DNA of 64,000 bases from Mycobacterium triplex (GCF_000689255.1 NZ_HG964446.1:5116152-5180151); one strand, 5' to 3'. Positions 17,116 to 25,516 are shown, numbered from the stretch's first letter. Translations and numbers: made by a program. Notes: generated by a model not told the origin, from the sequence alone.

Positions 17116-17762
17116 TGGACATCGAATACCTGCTGACCGCTACCCGTTCCGCGCGCAAGGCCCTCGACTTGGACATGCCGGTGGACCTCGAGGACATTCG
17201 CGAATGCCTGCGCATCGGACTGCAGGCCGCGAACGGCTCGAACGCACAGGCGTGGCGCTGGCTGGTGGTGGCCGATGCGGCCAAGCGGGAAAAGATCGCC
17301 GAGCTCTACCGCGACGCGTATCTGAAGCGGGTCGGCGGTCAACTGCTCGCCGACCTGCTGCCGGGCGGCACACCGGAGAGCAGGCTGATGTCGTCGACGG
17401 AGTGGCTGGTCGAGAACCTGGCGAAGGTGCCGCTGCTGGTAATCCCTTGCTATGAGCCCTACTTGCCGCGCATCGACGGCGACGAGTCGTTTCACCTGGC
17501 CACCCTGTACGGGTCGATCTTCCCCGCGGTATGGAACTTTCAGCTGGCCTTGCACACCCGCGGCTACGGCACCTGTGTGACGACATTGCACCTACACCAC
17601 GAAGAGGAGGTGTGCGAACTGCTCGGGATCCCGTCGACCTTCGTCCAGAGCGCCCTGCTGCCGGTGGGTCGGCTGCGGTCCGGGCACACCTTCTCCCCCG
17701 CCCCGCGGCGCCCCCTCGACGACGTGGTCGCGGTGGACAGTTGGGACGGTCCCGGGCTCTAG
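17115..17762 (+). CDS. nitroreductase-fold FMN protein
   Basis: The 215-residue protein has the nitroreductase pattern: an N-terminal R-S-A-R-K motif, a helix with G-L-Q-A-A-N-G-S-N-A-Q-A-W-R-W (FMN phosphate region) and a late G-Y-G-T-C-V-T-T with L-L-G-I-P. It binds FMN and transfers hydride from NAD(P)H; the substrate could be an enoyl or quinone-like intermediate. The start ATG overlaps the acyl-CoA dehydrogenase stop (TGATG), making it the third gene of a coupled three-gene set after promoter D. No role as a true nitro-reducer is implied. Confidence 0.85.
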   Translation: MDIEYLLTATRSARKALDLDMPVDLEDIRECLRIGLQAANGSNAQAWRWLVVADAAKREKIAELYRDAYLKRVGGQLLADLLPGGTPESRLMSSTEWLVENLAKVPLLVIPCYEPYLPRIDGDESFHLATLYGSIFPAVWNFQLALHTRGYGTCVTTLHLHHEEEVCELLGIPSTFVQSALLPVGRLRSGHTFSPAPRRPLDDVVAVDSWDGPGL

Positions 17763-17829
17763 GGCCTTAGAATGTGTTGTCACCGCTGTTAGCAGCGCAT
17801 TTGGGCCGGTTTCCGATCGGGCGATCTGA

Positions 17830-17855
17830 TAGCCTTTAACAAAGATTTGGTTCGG
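17830..17855. promoter_or_regulatory. operator-like site F before the double-TetR gene
   Basis: Read on the minus strand, the site gives GAACCAAATCTTTGTT, close to the other copies. On the plus strand it lies immediately after a TAGCCT -10 (17830-17835), that is over the transcription start of the leader ORF and regulator. This fits autoregulation. Confidence 0.55.
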
Positions 17856-17866
17856 CAGGAGGACGA

Positions 17867-17914
17867 ATGCGTAGGTTTGCCGGGTCGCAGTCCTGTCGAC
17901 ATGCGAACGGTTAG
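17867..17914 (+). CDS. 15-residue leader ORF coupled to the double-TetR gene
   Basis: ATG 17867 follows a strong AGGAGG at 17857-17862, the best ribosome site in the cluster. The peptide is M-R-R-F-A-G-S-Q-S-C-R-H-A-N-G, ending at TAG 17914. The regulator's ATG comes 2 nt later in another frame and has no ribosome site of its own, so ribosomes finishing the leader would restart on it. Whether the peptide itself has a role, for example in attenuation, cannot be told. Confidence 0.55.
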   Translation: MRRFAGSQSCRHANG

Positions 17915-17916
17915 CC

Positions 17917-19221
17917 ATGGCCAGGGCCGAAACCTTGGCTAAGGCCAAGCGGGCGACGACCGATCGTCTGGACCAGGCCGACGATTCCGGGACACGCCGC
18001 ACCGAGATCCTGCAGACCGCCGCGTCTTTGATCGCGTCGTCGGGATTGCGAACCTCGTTGCAGGAGATCGCGGACGCCGCGGGAATTCTGCCCGGAAGCC
18101 TGTATCACCATTTCGAATCCAAAGAAGCGATCCTCATCGAGCTGATCCGCCGCTATCAGGACGATCTGCACCGGATCGGGGAAAACGCGCAGGCAAGACT
18201 GGACGATGCCGATTCGCGACCGGCTGACGAGAGAATCATCGAGCTGGGATCGGCGGTCGCCAACTGCGCCGTGCACCATCGGGCCGCCCTGCAGATGTCC
18301 TTCTACGAGGGGCCGAGCGCGGACCCCGAATTGATGAACCTGACCCGACAGCAGTCCGTCGCGGTGCAAGAGGCGATGGTGCAGACGCTGCGCGCCGGCA
18401 GGTGGAGCGGCTACATCAAGCCGGACATCGATCTGCCCACGCTGGCCGACCGCATCTCGCAGACCATGCTGCAGGTCGGGCTCGACGTGATGCGGCACAA
18501 CTCCGCACCCAACCAGGTGGCCGAGCTGTTGTGCCGAATCATCTTGCAGGGCTTGGCGGCCCGGCCGCCCACCGACGCGGCATTGGACCGGTCCAACGCC
18601 ATTGCCGCCGCCAGCGCGGTCATAGAATCGTGGGCCGACGACAGCGACGCCGATCCCAGCGACAAGGCGGCCCATGTCCGTGCGGTGGCCCGGACCGAAT
18701 TCGGCCGCAAAGGCTACGAGGCCACCACCATCCGCGACATCGCGTCGGCGGCGGGTCTGGGCACCGGAACCGTCTATCGGGTCATCGGCTCCAAGGACGA
18801 ACTTCTCGACTCGATCATGGTGTCGTTCGGGCAGAAGGTCGAGGCCGGGTGGGTCGCCGTGCTGCGCTCGGAGTCCACGCCCATCGAGAAGCTGGACGCA
18901 CTGAGCTGGGTCAACGTCAACGCGCTGGACCGCTTCTCCGACGAATTCCGGATTCAGCTGGCGTGGATGCGGCAATCGCCACCGACTGCCAACCCGGGCT
19001 GGTCGTACCCCACTCGGCTACGGCAGATGAAATCGCTGCTCTCCGAAGGCATCCGCTCCGGCGAGATTCGCATCGACGCTCCCTCGGTCGCGATGCTGGC
19101 GCGCTGCGTCATCGGCCTGCAGTGGATACCGGAGAACATTCTGCGCGAAATCGGCAAGCGACCCGCGCTGGTGCACACCCGTGACACCGTGTTGCGCGGC
19201 GCCGCCGTGCGCGGCAAGTAA
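17917..19221 (+). CDS. double-TetR-domain transcriptional regulator (Mce3R-like architecture)
   Basis: The 434-residue protein contains two TetR units in one chain. The first HTH is at about residues 27-75 (L-Q-E-I-A-D-A-A-G-I-L-P-G-S-L-Y-H-H-F-E-S-K). The second is at about 250-300 (T-I-R-D-I-A-S-A-A-G-L-G-T-G-T-V-Y-R-V-I-G-S-K). Each is followed by a helical ligand domain. This is the layout of Mce3R of M. tuberculosis (about 406 residues), a repressor of lipid-transport and lipid-metabolism genes. A single chain with two unequal HTHs would suit the slightly asymmetric operators seen in this cluster. Assignment as their ligand is inference. Translation probably depends on the leader ORF. 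Confidence 0.85.
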   Translation: MARAETLAKAKRATTDRLDQADDSGTRRTEILQTAASLIASSGLRTSLQEIADAAGILPGSLYHHFESKEAILIELIRRYQDDLHRIGENAQARLDDADSRPADERIIELGSAVANCAVHHRAALQMSFYEGPSADPELMNLTRQQSVAVQEAMVQTLRAGRWSGYIKPDIDLPTLADRISQTMLQVGLDVMRHNSAPNQVAELLCRIILQGLAARPPTDAALDRSNAIAAASAVIESWADDSDADPSDKAAHVRAVARTEFGRKGYEATTIRDIASAAGLGTGTVYRVIGSKDELLDSIMVSFGQKVEAGWVAVLRSESTPIEKLDALSWVNVNALDRFSDEFRIQLAWMRQSPPTANPGWSYPTRLRQMKSLLSEGIRSGEIRIDAPSVAMLARCVIGLQWIPENILREIGKRPALVHTRDTVLRGAAVRGK

Positions 19222-19243
19222 GTCCGAATTAACCGCCCCGGTA

Positions 19244-19272
19244 TTGAACCAAATAACTGTTACCCATACAGT
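19244..19272 (+). promoter_or_regulatory. promoter with embedded operator, site E
   Basis: TTGAAC (19244-19249) and TACAGT (19267-19272) are 17 nt apart, and the spacer holds CAAATAACTGTTACC. It drives the SDR at 19318. This is the fourth copy with identical geometry. Confidence 0.65.
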
Positions 19273-19317
19273 TGAGCAGTTAGAACCGCGTTGGCATTAT
19301 CCGAGAAGGGGATTTCC

Positions 19318-20160
19318 ATGACCATTGTCGATCGGTTGCGCTACGACGGCAAGCGCGCTCTCGTTGTTGGTGGCGCGACTGGCATGGGCGCCGCGGCGGC
19401 CAAGTCAGCGGCCGAGTTGGGTGCCGAAGTCATCGTGATGGACTACGCGCCGGTGGACTACAAGGTCGCCCAGTCCGTGCAGGTCGACCTGCGTGACCCC
19501 GCCTCGATCGACGCCGCGCTCGAGCAGGTGAAGGGCCCCATCCACGCCGTGTTCTCCGCCGCCGGCGTCGCCGACGGAACGATCGACCTGATGAAGATCA
19601 ACTTCATCGGCCACCGCCACTTGATCGACCGCCTGCTGGAAAAGAACCAGCTCCCCAACGGCTCGGCGATCTGCTTCATCTCCTCGGTGGCCGGCATGGG
19701 CTGGGAGAACGACCTGGACCTGATGCTGGAGTTCCTGGCCACGCCGGACTTCGCGGCGGCCGAGGCGTGGTGCCAGGCGCACGAGGCCGACGGCATCAAC
19801 CACTACGGCACCAGCAAGAAGGTGATCAACACCTACGTGGCCACCCAGGGATATCCGCTGGCGAAAAAGGGGATTCGCATCAACGCGATCTGCCCGGGCC
19901 CGACCGACACCCCGCTGGCCCAGGCCAATGCGGACCTGTGGCTGTCGTTTGCCCAGGACTACCGCGACGAGACCGGCTCCAAGGTGCACACCCCGGAGCA
20001 GATGGGCGACGTGATGGCGTTCCTCAACAGCGAGGCGGCCTGCGGCGTCAGCGGGATCACCATGCTGGTGGACTCGGGCCACACGATGGCGTCGATGACC
20101 GGCGCCTACGCCCCGGGCAAGCCGATCATCGACATCATCATGGGCAAGGTCAAGCTCTAA
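19318..20160 (+). CDS. SDR family oxidoreductase (hydroxysteroid-dehydrogenase-like)
   Basis: The 280-residue SDR has a V-G-G-A-T-G-M-G cofactor loop, a short A-A-G motif (S-A-A-G-V-A), an S-S-V-A-G-M-G segment, and H-Y-G-T-S-K as the active site. It lacks the usual NAG and has an insertion before the YxxxK, a pattern also seen in 3-alpha-hydroxysteroid-dehydrogenase/carbonyl-reductase relatives. ATG 19318 follows GAGAAGGGG; a TTG 27 nt upstream is unlikely. Promoter E places it in the same regulon as the acyl-CoA dehydrogenases and P450 operon. Confidence 0.85.
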   Translation: MTIVDRLRYDGKRALVVGGATGMGAAAAKSAAELGAEVIVMDYAPVDYKVAQSVQVDLRDPASIDAALEQVKGPIHAVFSAAGVADGTIDLMKINFIGHRHLIDRLLEKNQLPNGSAICFISSVAGMGWENDLDLMLEFLATPDFAAAEAWCQAHEADGINHYGTSKKVINTYVATQGYPLAKKGIRINAICPGPTDTPLAQANADLWLSFAQDYRDETGSKVHTPEQMGDVMAFLNSEAACGVSGITMLVDSGHTMASMTGAYAPGKPIIDIIMGKVKL

Positions 20161-20172
20161 CCGTTTGTCGTT

Positions 20173-20235
20173 CCGCGAGACTGCAACCACCGACGGGTCT
20201 ACTCGGCGGTCGCGTCGGCAGCTGCAGTCTCGCGG
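20173..20235. repeat. 13-bp perfect inverted repeat, possible terminator
   Basis: CCGCGAGACTGCA at 20173-20185 is perfectly repeated in inverted form at 20223-20235, with a 37-nt loop. It lies just after the SDR stop and before the next gene at 20254. There is no T-tract, so it could be a mycobacterial non-canonical terminator or an intergenic repeat. Confidence 0.5.
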
Positions 20236-20253
20236 TTAAGTAACGTCGGTGGC

Positions 20254-20895
20254 ATGGCACGCATTGTCATCTTCGGCGGGCACGGCAAGGTCGCACTGCA
20301 GCTGGCCCGCATCCTGACCGAGCGTGGCGACGGGGTGAGCTCCGTCTTCCGCAATCCCGACCATTCCGACGAGGTCGCTGCCACCGGTGCCGAACCGGTG
20401 GTGGGCGACATCGAGCAGCTGGACACCAACGCGCTGGCCGATCTGGTGACCGGTCACGACGCGGTCGTGTTCTCGGCCGGCGCGGGCGGCGGGAACCCGG
20501 CGCGCACCTACGCCGTCGACCGTGACGCCGCGATCCGGGTGATCGATGCCGCCGCCCAGGCGGGTGTCCAACGGTTCGTAATGGTGTCCTACTTCGGCGC
20601 CGGTCCGGATCATGGTGTGCCGCAAGATGATCCGTTCTTCGCCTACGCGGAGGCCAAGGCCGCCACGGACGCCCACCTGCGGGCCGGCGCACTCGACTGG
20701 ACGGTGTTGGGACCCGGGCGGCTCACCCTGGACGAGGCGACCGGCAAAATCGTGCTGGACGAGGGCAAGGGCTCCGTCTCCCGCTCCGACGTCGCGCTGG
20801 TCGTGGCCGCCGCGCTGGCCGACGATTCCACGATCCGCCGGACCATCGAATTCAACAATGGAGACATCCCGATCGCCGAAGCACTGGCGGGCTGA
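20254..20895 (+). CDS. NAD(P)-binding atypical SDR (YwnB/SDR_a5-like)
   Basis: This 213-residue protein starts with a Rossmann strand and loop A-R-I-V-I-F-G-G-H-G-K-V-A (GxxGxxA type), then has V-V-G-D-I, D-A-V-V-F-S-A-G-A and Y-A-E-A-K. These short atypical SDRs bind NAD(P) and act on flavins or quinones, or act as sensors. No Tyr-Lys pair in the usual classical context can be identified with confidence. It is monocistronic, between an inverted repeat and the metE riboswitch region, and is not part of the operator-linked regulon. Confidence 0.8.
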   Translation: MARIVIFGGHGKVALQLARILTERGDGVSSVFRNPDHSDEVAATGAEPVVGDIEQLDTNALADLVTGHDAVVFSAGAGGGNPARTYAVDRDAAIRVIDAAAQAGVQRFVMVSYFGAGPDHGVPQDDPFFAYAEAKAATDAHLRAGALDWTVLGPGRLTLDEATGKIVLDEGKGSVSRSDVALVVAAALADDSTIRRTIEFNNGDIPIAEALAG

Positions 20896-20966
20896 TTAAA
20901 CTGCTTGTCGCAGCTGGTCTGCTTGCGCCGCACCCGCGGCGCCGGCATCGAGCGAGGCAAAGTTAG

Positions 20967-21131
20967 TAACGCTTCGTAAGAGGGAACCCGGTGAGAATCC
21001 GGGACTGTCCCGCAACGGTATGCAGGAACGACCGCCGTCAGAGTTTTTGGCAAGCACTGGTCAGCACGACTGGGAAGCGACGGCCACTAGGAGCACCACC
21101 CCGTGCGTGCCTGCGAGTCCGGAGACCTGCC
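20967..21131 (+). promoter_or_regulatory. cobalamin (B12) riboswitch upstream of metE
   Basis: The plus-strand RNA has conserved cobalamin-riboswitch elements in order: G-A-G-G-G-A-A with a C-C-C-G-G-T-G-A-G-A-A-T-C-C-G-G-G hairpin, A-C-T-G-T-C-C-C-G-C-A-A-C-G-G-T, G-A-C-G-G-C-C-A-C-T, and the B12 box G-A-G-T-C-C-G-G-A-G-A-C-C-T-G-C-C ending at 21131. It controls B12-independent methionine synthase, which is shut off when B12 is available. Downstream a GTGGTTAGT/ACTAACCGC hairpin (21202-21227) and a C-C-G-G-C-loop-G-C-C-G-G hairpin may form the expression platform. Confidence 0.92.
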
Positions 21132-21287
21132 GGCTGTGCCGGGCGCACCCGCGTCCGGCGGCTCATCGCCTCGTGGAATGGGCGTTAGGCTGCAGCCGTT
21201 AGTGGTTAGTGCCTGGGTACTAACCGCTGTTGGATGGGCTGCACGTCCGCCGGCGGTGACCACCACGCCGATTGAAGGACGAATATC

Positions 21288-23558
21288 GTGACCTCTCAAG
21301 CATTCACCGCAACTGTCGTCGGCTCCCCGCGCATCGGCCCGAAACGCGAACTCAAGCGCGCGACCGAGAGCTACTGGAAAGGCCGTACCAGCCGATCCGA
21401 ACTCGAAAGTGTCGCCGCCACTTTGCGCCGCGACACGTGGAAGGGCCTGCTCGACGCCGGTTTGGACTCGGTTCCGGTGAACACCTTCTCCTACTACGAC
21501 CAGGTGCTCGACACCGCGGTCATGCTGGGCGCGTTGCCGGCCCGGGCCGCGCAAATCCCCGACGACCTGGACCGCTACTTCGCCGCTGCCCGCGGCAACA
21601 AGGACGTCGCGCCGCTGGAGATGACCAAGTGGTTCGACACCAACTACCACTACATCGTTCCCGAGATCGAGCCCGCGACGAAGTTCACGCTGAACCCCGA
21701 CAAGGTGCTCTCCGAGCTGAAAGAGGCTCTCGGACAAGGAATTCCGGCACGCCCAGTCGTCGTCGGGCCCATCACTTTTCTGTTGCTGAGCAAGGGCGTC
21801 AACGGCGCCGGCGCGCCGATCGAGCGCCTGCAGGAGCTCGTGGGAATCTACTCCGAGCTGCTGAGCCTGCTGGCCGACAACGGCGCGCAGTGGGTGCAGA
21901 TCGACGAGCCGGCGCTGGTCACCGACATCTCCCCCGACGCCCCCGCCCTGGCTGAGGCGGTCTACAACGCACTGGGCAAGGCGAGCAACCGCCCCGCCAT
22001 CTACGTCGCCACCTACTTCGGTGACCCCGGCGAATCGTTGGGCGCGCTGGCCCGCACGCCCGTCGAGGCGATCGGCGTCGACCTGGTCTACGGTGCCGAC
22101 ACCGCGATCGCCGCGGTCCCCGAGCTGGTCACCAAGACGCTGGTGGCCGGAGTCGTGGACGGGCGCAACATCTGGCGCACCGACCTGCAGGCGGCGCTGG
22201 CCAAGCTGGCAACGCTGCTGGGTTTGGCCGCCAACGTCGCGGTCTCGACGTCGTGCTCCACCCTGCACGTGCCGTACTCGCTGGAGCCGGAGACCGGCCT
22301 CGATGACGCGCTGCGCAGCTGGCTGGCGTTCGGGCAGGAGAAGGTCGCCGAGGTGGTGGCGCTGTCGCGGGCCCTGCACGAGGGCCGTGACGCGGTCGCC
22401 GCCGAGATCGAGGCCTCCAACGCCGCCGTGGCGTCGCGCAAGAAGGACCCGCGGCTGCACAATGACGCGGTGCGCGAGCGGATCGCCTCGATCGTCGCCT
22501 CCGGTTCGCACCGCGGTGCCGCCGCGCAACGGCGGACCAGCCAGGACGAGCGGCTGCACCTGCCGCCGCTGCCGACGACGACGATCGGCTCGTTCCCGCA
22601 GACCGTCGAGATCCGCAAGGCGCGCGCCGCGCTGGTCGCCGGTGAGATCGACGAGGCCGAGTACGAGAAGCGGATGAAGCAGGAGATCGCCGACGTCATC
22701 AAGCTGCAGGAGCAGCTCGGCCTCGATGTGCTGGTGCACGGCGAGCCCGAGCGCAACGACATGGTGCAGTACTTTGCCGAGCAGTTGGACGGCTTCTTCG
22801 CGACCAAGAACGGCTGGGTGCAGTCCTACGGCAGCCGCTGCGTGCGGCCGCCGGTGCTCTACGGTGACGTGATCCGCCGGCAGCCGATGACGGTGGAGTG
22901 GGCGAAATACGCGCAATCGCTGACCGACAAGCCCGTCAAGGGCATGCTGACCGGGCCGGTGACGATCCTGGCATGGTCATTCGTCCGCGACGACCAGCCG
23001 CTGGCCGACACCGCCAACCAGGTGGCGCTGGCGATCCGCGACGAGACGGTGGATCTGCAGGAAGCCGGCATCGCGGTCATCCAGGTCGACGAGCCCGCGC
23101 TGCGCGAGCTGCTGCCGCTGCGTCGGGCCGATCAGGACGACTATTTGCGTTGGGCGGTCGGGTCTTTCCGGTTGGCCACCTCCGGCGTCGCCGACTCGAC
23201 GCAGATCCACACGCACCTGTGCTACTCGGAGTTCGGTGAGGTGATCGGCGCGATCGCCGACCTGGACGCCGACGTCACGTCCATCGAGGCGGCCCGCTCA
23301 CACATGGAGGTGCTGGACGACCTCAACGCGGTCGGCTTCGCCAACAGCGTGGGCCCCGGCGTGTACGACATCCACTCGCCGCGGGTGCCCAGCACCGGCG
23401 AGATGGCCGAATCGCTGCGGGCCGCGCTGCAGGCGCTGCCGGCGGAGCGGCTGTGGGTCAACCCCGACTGCGGGCTGAAGACACGCAACACCGACGAGGT
23501 GACGGCGTCGCTGCAGAACATGGTCGCTGCCGCGCGGGAAGTCCGCGCGGGGGTCTAG
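21288..23558 (+). CDS. metE: 5-methyltetrahydropteroyltriglutamate-homocysteine S-methyltransferase (B12-independent methionine synthase)
   Basis: The 756-residue protein is full length for MetE. The N-terminal half opens G-S-P-R-I-G-P-K-R-E-L-K. The catalytic half starts at T-T-I-G-S-F-P-Q-T and carries the zinc-ligand motifs I-H-T-H-L-C-Y-S and N-P-D-C-G-L-K-T-R. It methylates homocysteine using methyltetrahydrofolate triglutamate without cobalamin. GTG 21288 follows GAAGGA at 8 nt. The riboswitch 150 bp upstream explains its regulation. It marks the start of synteny with M. tuberculosis Rv1133c and following genes. Confidence 0.97.
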   Translation: MTSQAFTATVVGSPRIGPKRELKRATESYWKGRTSRSELESVAATLRRDTWKGLLDAGLDSVPVNTFSYYDQVLDTAVMLGALPARAAQIPDDLDRYFAAARGNKDVAPLEMTKWFDTNYHYIVPEIEPATKFTLNPDKVLSELKEALGQGIPARPVVVGPITFLLLSKGVNGAGAPIERLQELVGIYSELLSLLADNGAQWVQIDEPALVTDISPDAPALAEAVYNALGKASNRPAIYVATYFGDPGESLGALARTPVEAIGVDLVYGADTAIAAVPELVTKTLVAGVVDGRNIWRTDLQAALAKLATLLGLAANVAVSTSCSTLHVPYSLEPETGLDDALRSWLAFGQEKVAEVVALSRALHEGRDAVAAEIEASNAAVASRKKDPRLHNDAVRERIASIVASGSHRGAAAQRRTSQDERLHLPPLPTTTIGSFPQTVEIRKARAALVAGEIDEAEYEKRMKQEIADVIKLQEQLGLDVLVHGEPERNDMVQYFAEQLDGFFATKNGWVQSYGSRCVRPPVLYGDVIRRQPMTVEWAKYAQSLTDKPVKGMLTGPVTILAWSFVRDDQPLADTANQVALAIRDETVDLQEAGIAVIQVDEPALRELLPLRRADQDDYLRWAVGSFRLATSGVADSTQIHTHLCYSEFGEVIGAIADLDADVTSIEAARSHMEVLDDLNAVGFANSVGPGVYDIHSPRVPSTGEMAESLRAALQALPAERLWVNPDCGLKTRNTDEVTASLQNMVAAAREVRAGV

Positions 23559-23574
23559 CCTTCGCGTTTCGCTC

Positions 23575-23632
23575 GCGAGCGTAACGCCACGCTGGTTTTC
23601 CGCGCGAAATTCCGGCGTGGCGTCACGCTCGC
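23575..23632. terminator. 18-bp inverted repeat between convergent genes
   Basis: Arms 23575-23592 and 23615-23632 pair at 17 of 18 positions around a 22-nt loop. It lies just after the metE stop and covers the stop codon of the convergent membrane-protein gene, so it can end transcription from both sides. No T-tract is present. Confidence 0.6.
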
Positions 23633-25395
23633 GGCTCCGGCTCCTCGGCGGGCTCTTCGGATTCGGAAGCGGCAGCACCCGACAGCACCTGGACCGGCAC
23701 CTGGTCGTCCCAGGGCTGCCGGGTGACCATGTCCGCGACTTTGACTGTGCCGCGCTCGAATTCGCCCGTCGCGGCGTCCACCAGCCGGTAGGACTGGGTC
23801 TGCTTGTGGATCGGCTGGGCGTCGAGTAGCACCACGCGCACTTCACCGGGCAGGAAGCCGCAGCGCTGCTGCATCGCGGCGATCAGCTGCTCGTTGTGCA
23901 TGTGGCCGTCGCCGAAATTCCAGCCGACGGCGGTGCTGCAGATCCGCTCGCCGTCGGTGATGACGTAGTCGTCTTCGTTCTGACCGGCCATCGCCCGATG
24001 CGCCAGCGTGAACAACGCCCGGCCGTGAGTGTTCATGGCGCGGAACGCATATCCCAGATACATCGGGATCTGCGCGCGCTCCTTGCCATACACCTTCTCC
24101 AGCTGGGCCGCCGGCATGCTGGCGATCGAGACGATGTTGTGGTTGATCTTCTTGTCGGCCGAGGCCTTGATACACCACAGCGTGGTATCCCAGTTGCCGG
24201 CGTAATAGCGCATGGCGGGCAGAAACGAGATCTTGCGCGGAAACAGGTTGCCCGCGATCACGATTCCGGCGATGAACGCGATGAAAATCCCCAGCAGGAC
24301 AGGGTTTTTCAGGTCGGGCAGGCCGGTATGTGCGTGGCCGACGAACAGCGCGAACACGCCGAAGATCATGAACACATTCCATTCCAAGGGAACCCCCATC
24401 GGGATCGCCGACAGGATGCCGAAGTGGAAGATCACCATGATCGCCGCCGGAACCGCGGTCCACCAGCCGCCGTGCGCGACGAATAGCACGATGGGCACAC
24501 ACATTTCGACGAAGGTGCTCACGTGGGCGAAGACCCGCGACAATCGCCCGGGCCGCAGATCGTCCGGGAACTTCTCGAAGAACAACCGCTTGATGAACCG
24601 GGGCCGGAACACTGGGTTGTTCGACATCATGGTCGACATCACGAACGGAAAGTGCTTGTTCAGTTTGGATGTCGCGGCGCCTATCCAGATCACTAGAAAG
24701 ACCAGCTTGTCGGCGATGATCATGTCGACACCGCCGAACATGAAGGTCGCCGCCAGCGTCGCGTAGACCTCGCCGCGGGCGGCCAAAAAGATCACCTTGT
24801 CGCGCAAGCCCAGTACGCCGAGCAGCACCAGGATCAGCACGATCCGCCACGGACGAATCAACCCGACCTGCGTGCCCAGCTCCGGCATCGGGCCGGTGCC
24901 GTCGGCGAACAGCGTCAGGAAGGTCACCAGCAAGAACAGCCCGTACAGCGCGTTGTCCACCAGGGTTCGGGCGGTGCCCTTGGTGCCCGGGACGAAGCGC
25001 GGCCACGGGGGCAGGCGGATCGTGTCGGGGCGTAGCCAGTACAGGATCGACCCCATCGGCGGATTGAACCGGTTGTTCAGCGGCCCGAAGCCGCAGCCCA
25101 GCCCGACCACCTCGAAGAGCATCGTGTAGAGCACTACCTTCTCGAACACGATCGGCTCGGCGTACCACGACAGCACGTTGGTGACCGCCAACCCGCGAGT
25201 GGTCGGCACCGCCAACAGCCAAGCGAACAGGATGTAAAGCAGGACCTTGCCGACATAGAACAGATGCAGAACGACCGGGGTTCCGAAACCGACCTCGGCC
25301 CAATGTCGGGCCATCGGGCGAATCTTCTCGCTGCGGGACAGCTTGCTCCACTCGTCGATGTCGACCTGCGGCAGTTCCGGTTGGAGAAATCCCAT
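23623..25395 (-). CDS. DUF3556-like polytopic membrane protein
   Basis: The 590-residue protein starts M-G-F-L-Q-P-E-L-P and has the stretch R-P-M-A-R-H-W-A-E-V-G-F-G-T-P-V-V-L-H-L-F-Y. About ten hydrophobic segments cover residues 50-400. The last 170 residues form a soluble domain with C-G-F-L-P-G-E-V and a glutamate-rich tail. I recognise the pattern as mycobacterial DUF3556 proteins, of unknown function. ATG 25395 is chosen over an extended frame starting at 25473 because this N-terminus is the conserved one. Its stop lies inside the terminator shared with metE. Confidence 0.75.
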   Translation of the reverse strand: MGFLQPELPQVDIDEWSKLSRSEKIRPMARHWAEVGFGTPVVLHLFYVGKVLLYILFAWLLAVPTTRGLAVTNVLSWYAEPIVFEKVVLYTMLFEVVGLGCGFGPLNNRFNPPMGSILYWLRPDTIRLPPWPRFVPGTKGTARTLVDNALYGLFLLVTFLTLFADGTGPMPELGTQVGLIRPWRIVLILVLLGVLGLRDKVIFLAARGEVYATLAATFMFGGVDMIIADKLVFLVIWIGAATSKLNKHFPFVMSTMMSNNPVFRPRFIKRLFFEKFPDDLRPGRLSRVFAHVSTFVEMCVPIVLFVAHGGWWTAVPAAIMVIFHFGILSAIPMGVPLEWNVFMIFGVFALFVGHAHTGLPDLKNPVLLGIFIAFIAGIVIAGNLFPRKISFLPAMRYYAGNWDTTLWCIKASADKKINHNIVSIASMPAAQLEKVYGKERAQIPMYLGYAFRAMNTHGRALFTLAHRAMAGQNEDDYVITDGERICSTAVGWNFGDGHMHNEQLIAAMQQRCGFLPGEVRVVLLDAQPIHKQTQSYRLVDAATGEFERGTVKVADMVTRQPWDDQVPVQVLSGAAASESEEPAEEPEPRA

Positions 25396-25516
25396 GGTTC
25401 CACACCCTAGAACCTGTGCTAGCGAAGCGTGTTGTGGATCGCGGATGACATCCTTTGCCCGCGAGTTCTCCACCGGTTAGCGTGATCTCTTGGCACCCGC
25501 TGAGGAGATGTCCATC

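Noticed and set aside
9..19300. Whole accessory block as a prophage or integrative element
   Set aside because: No integrase, tRNA target, direct repeats or phage genes are visible in the window.
21202..21227. Hairpin after the B12 box as an intrinsic terminator
   Set aside because: The 9-bp stem is not followed by T residues; it is kept only as a possible expression platform.
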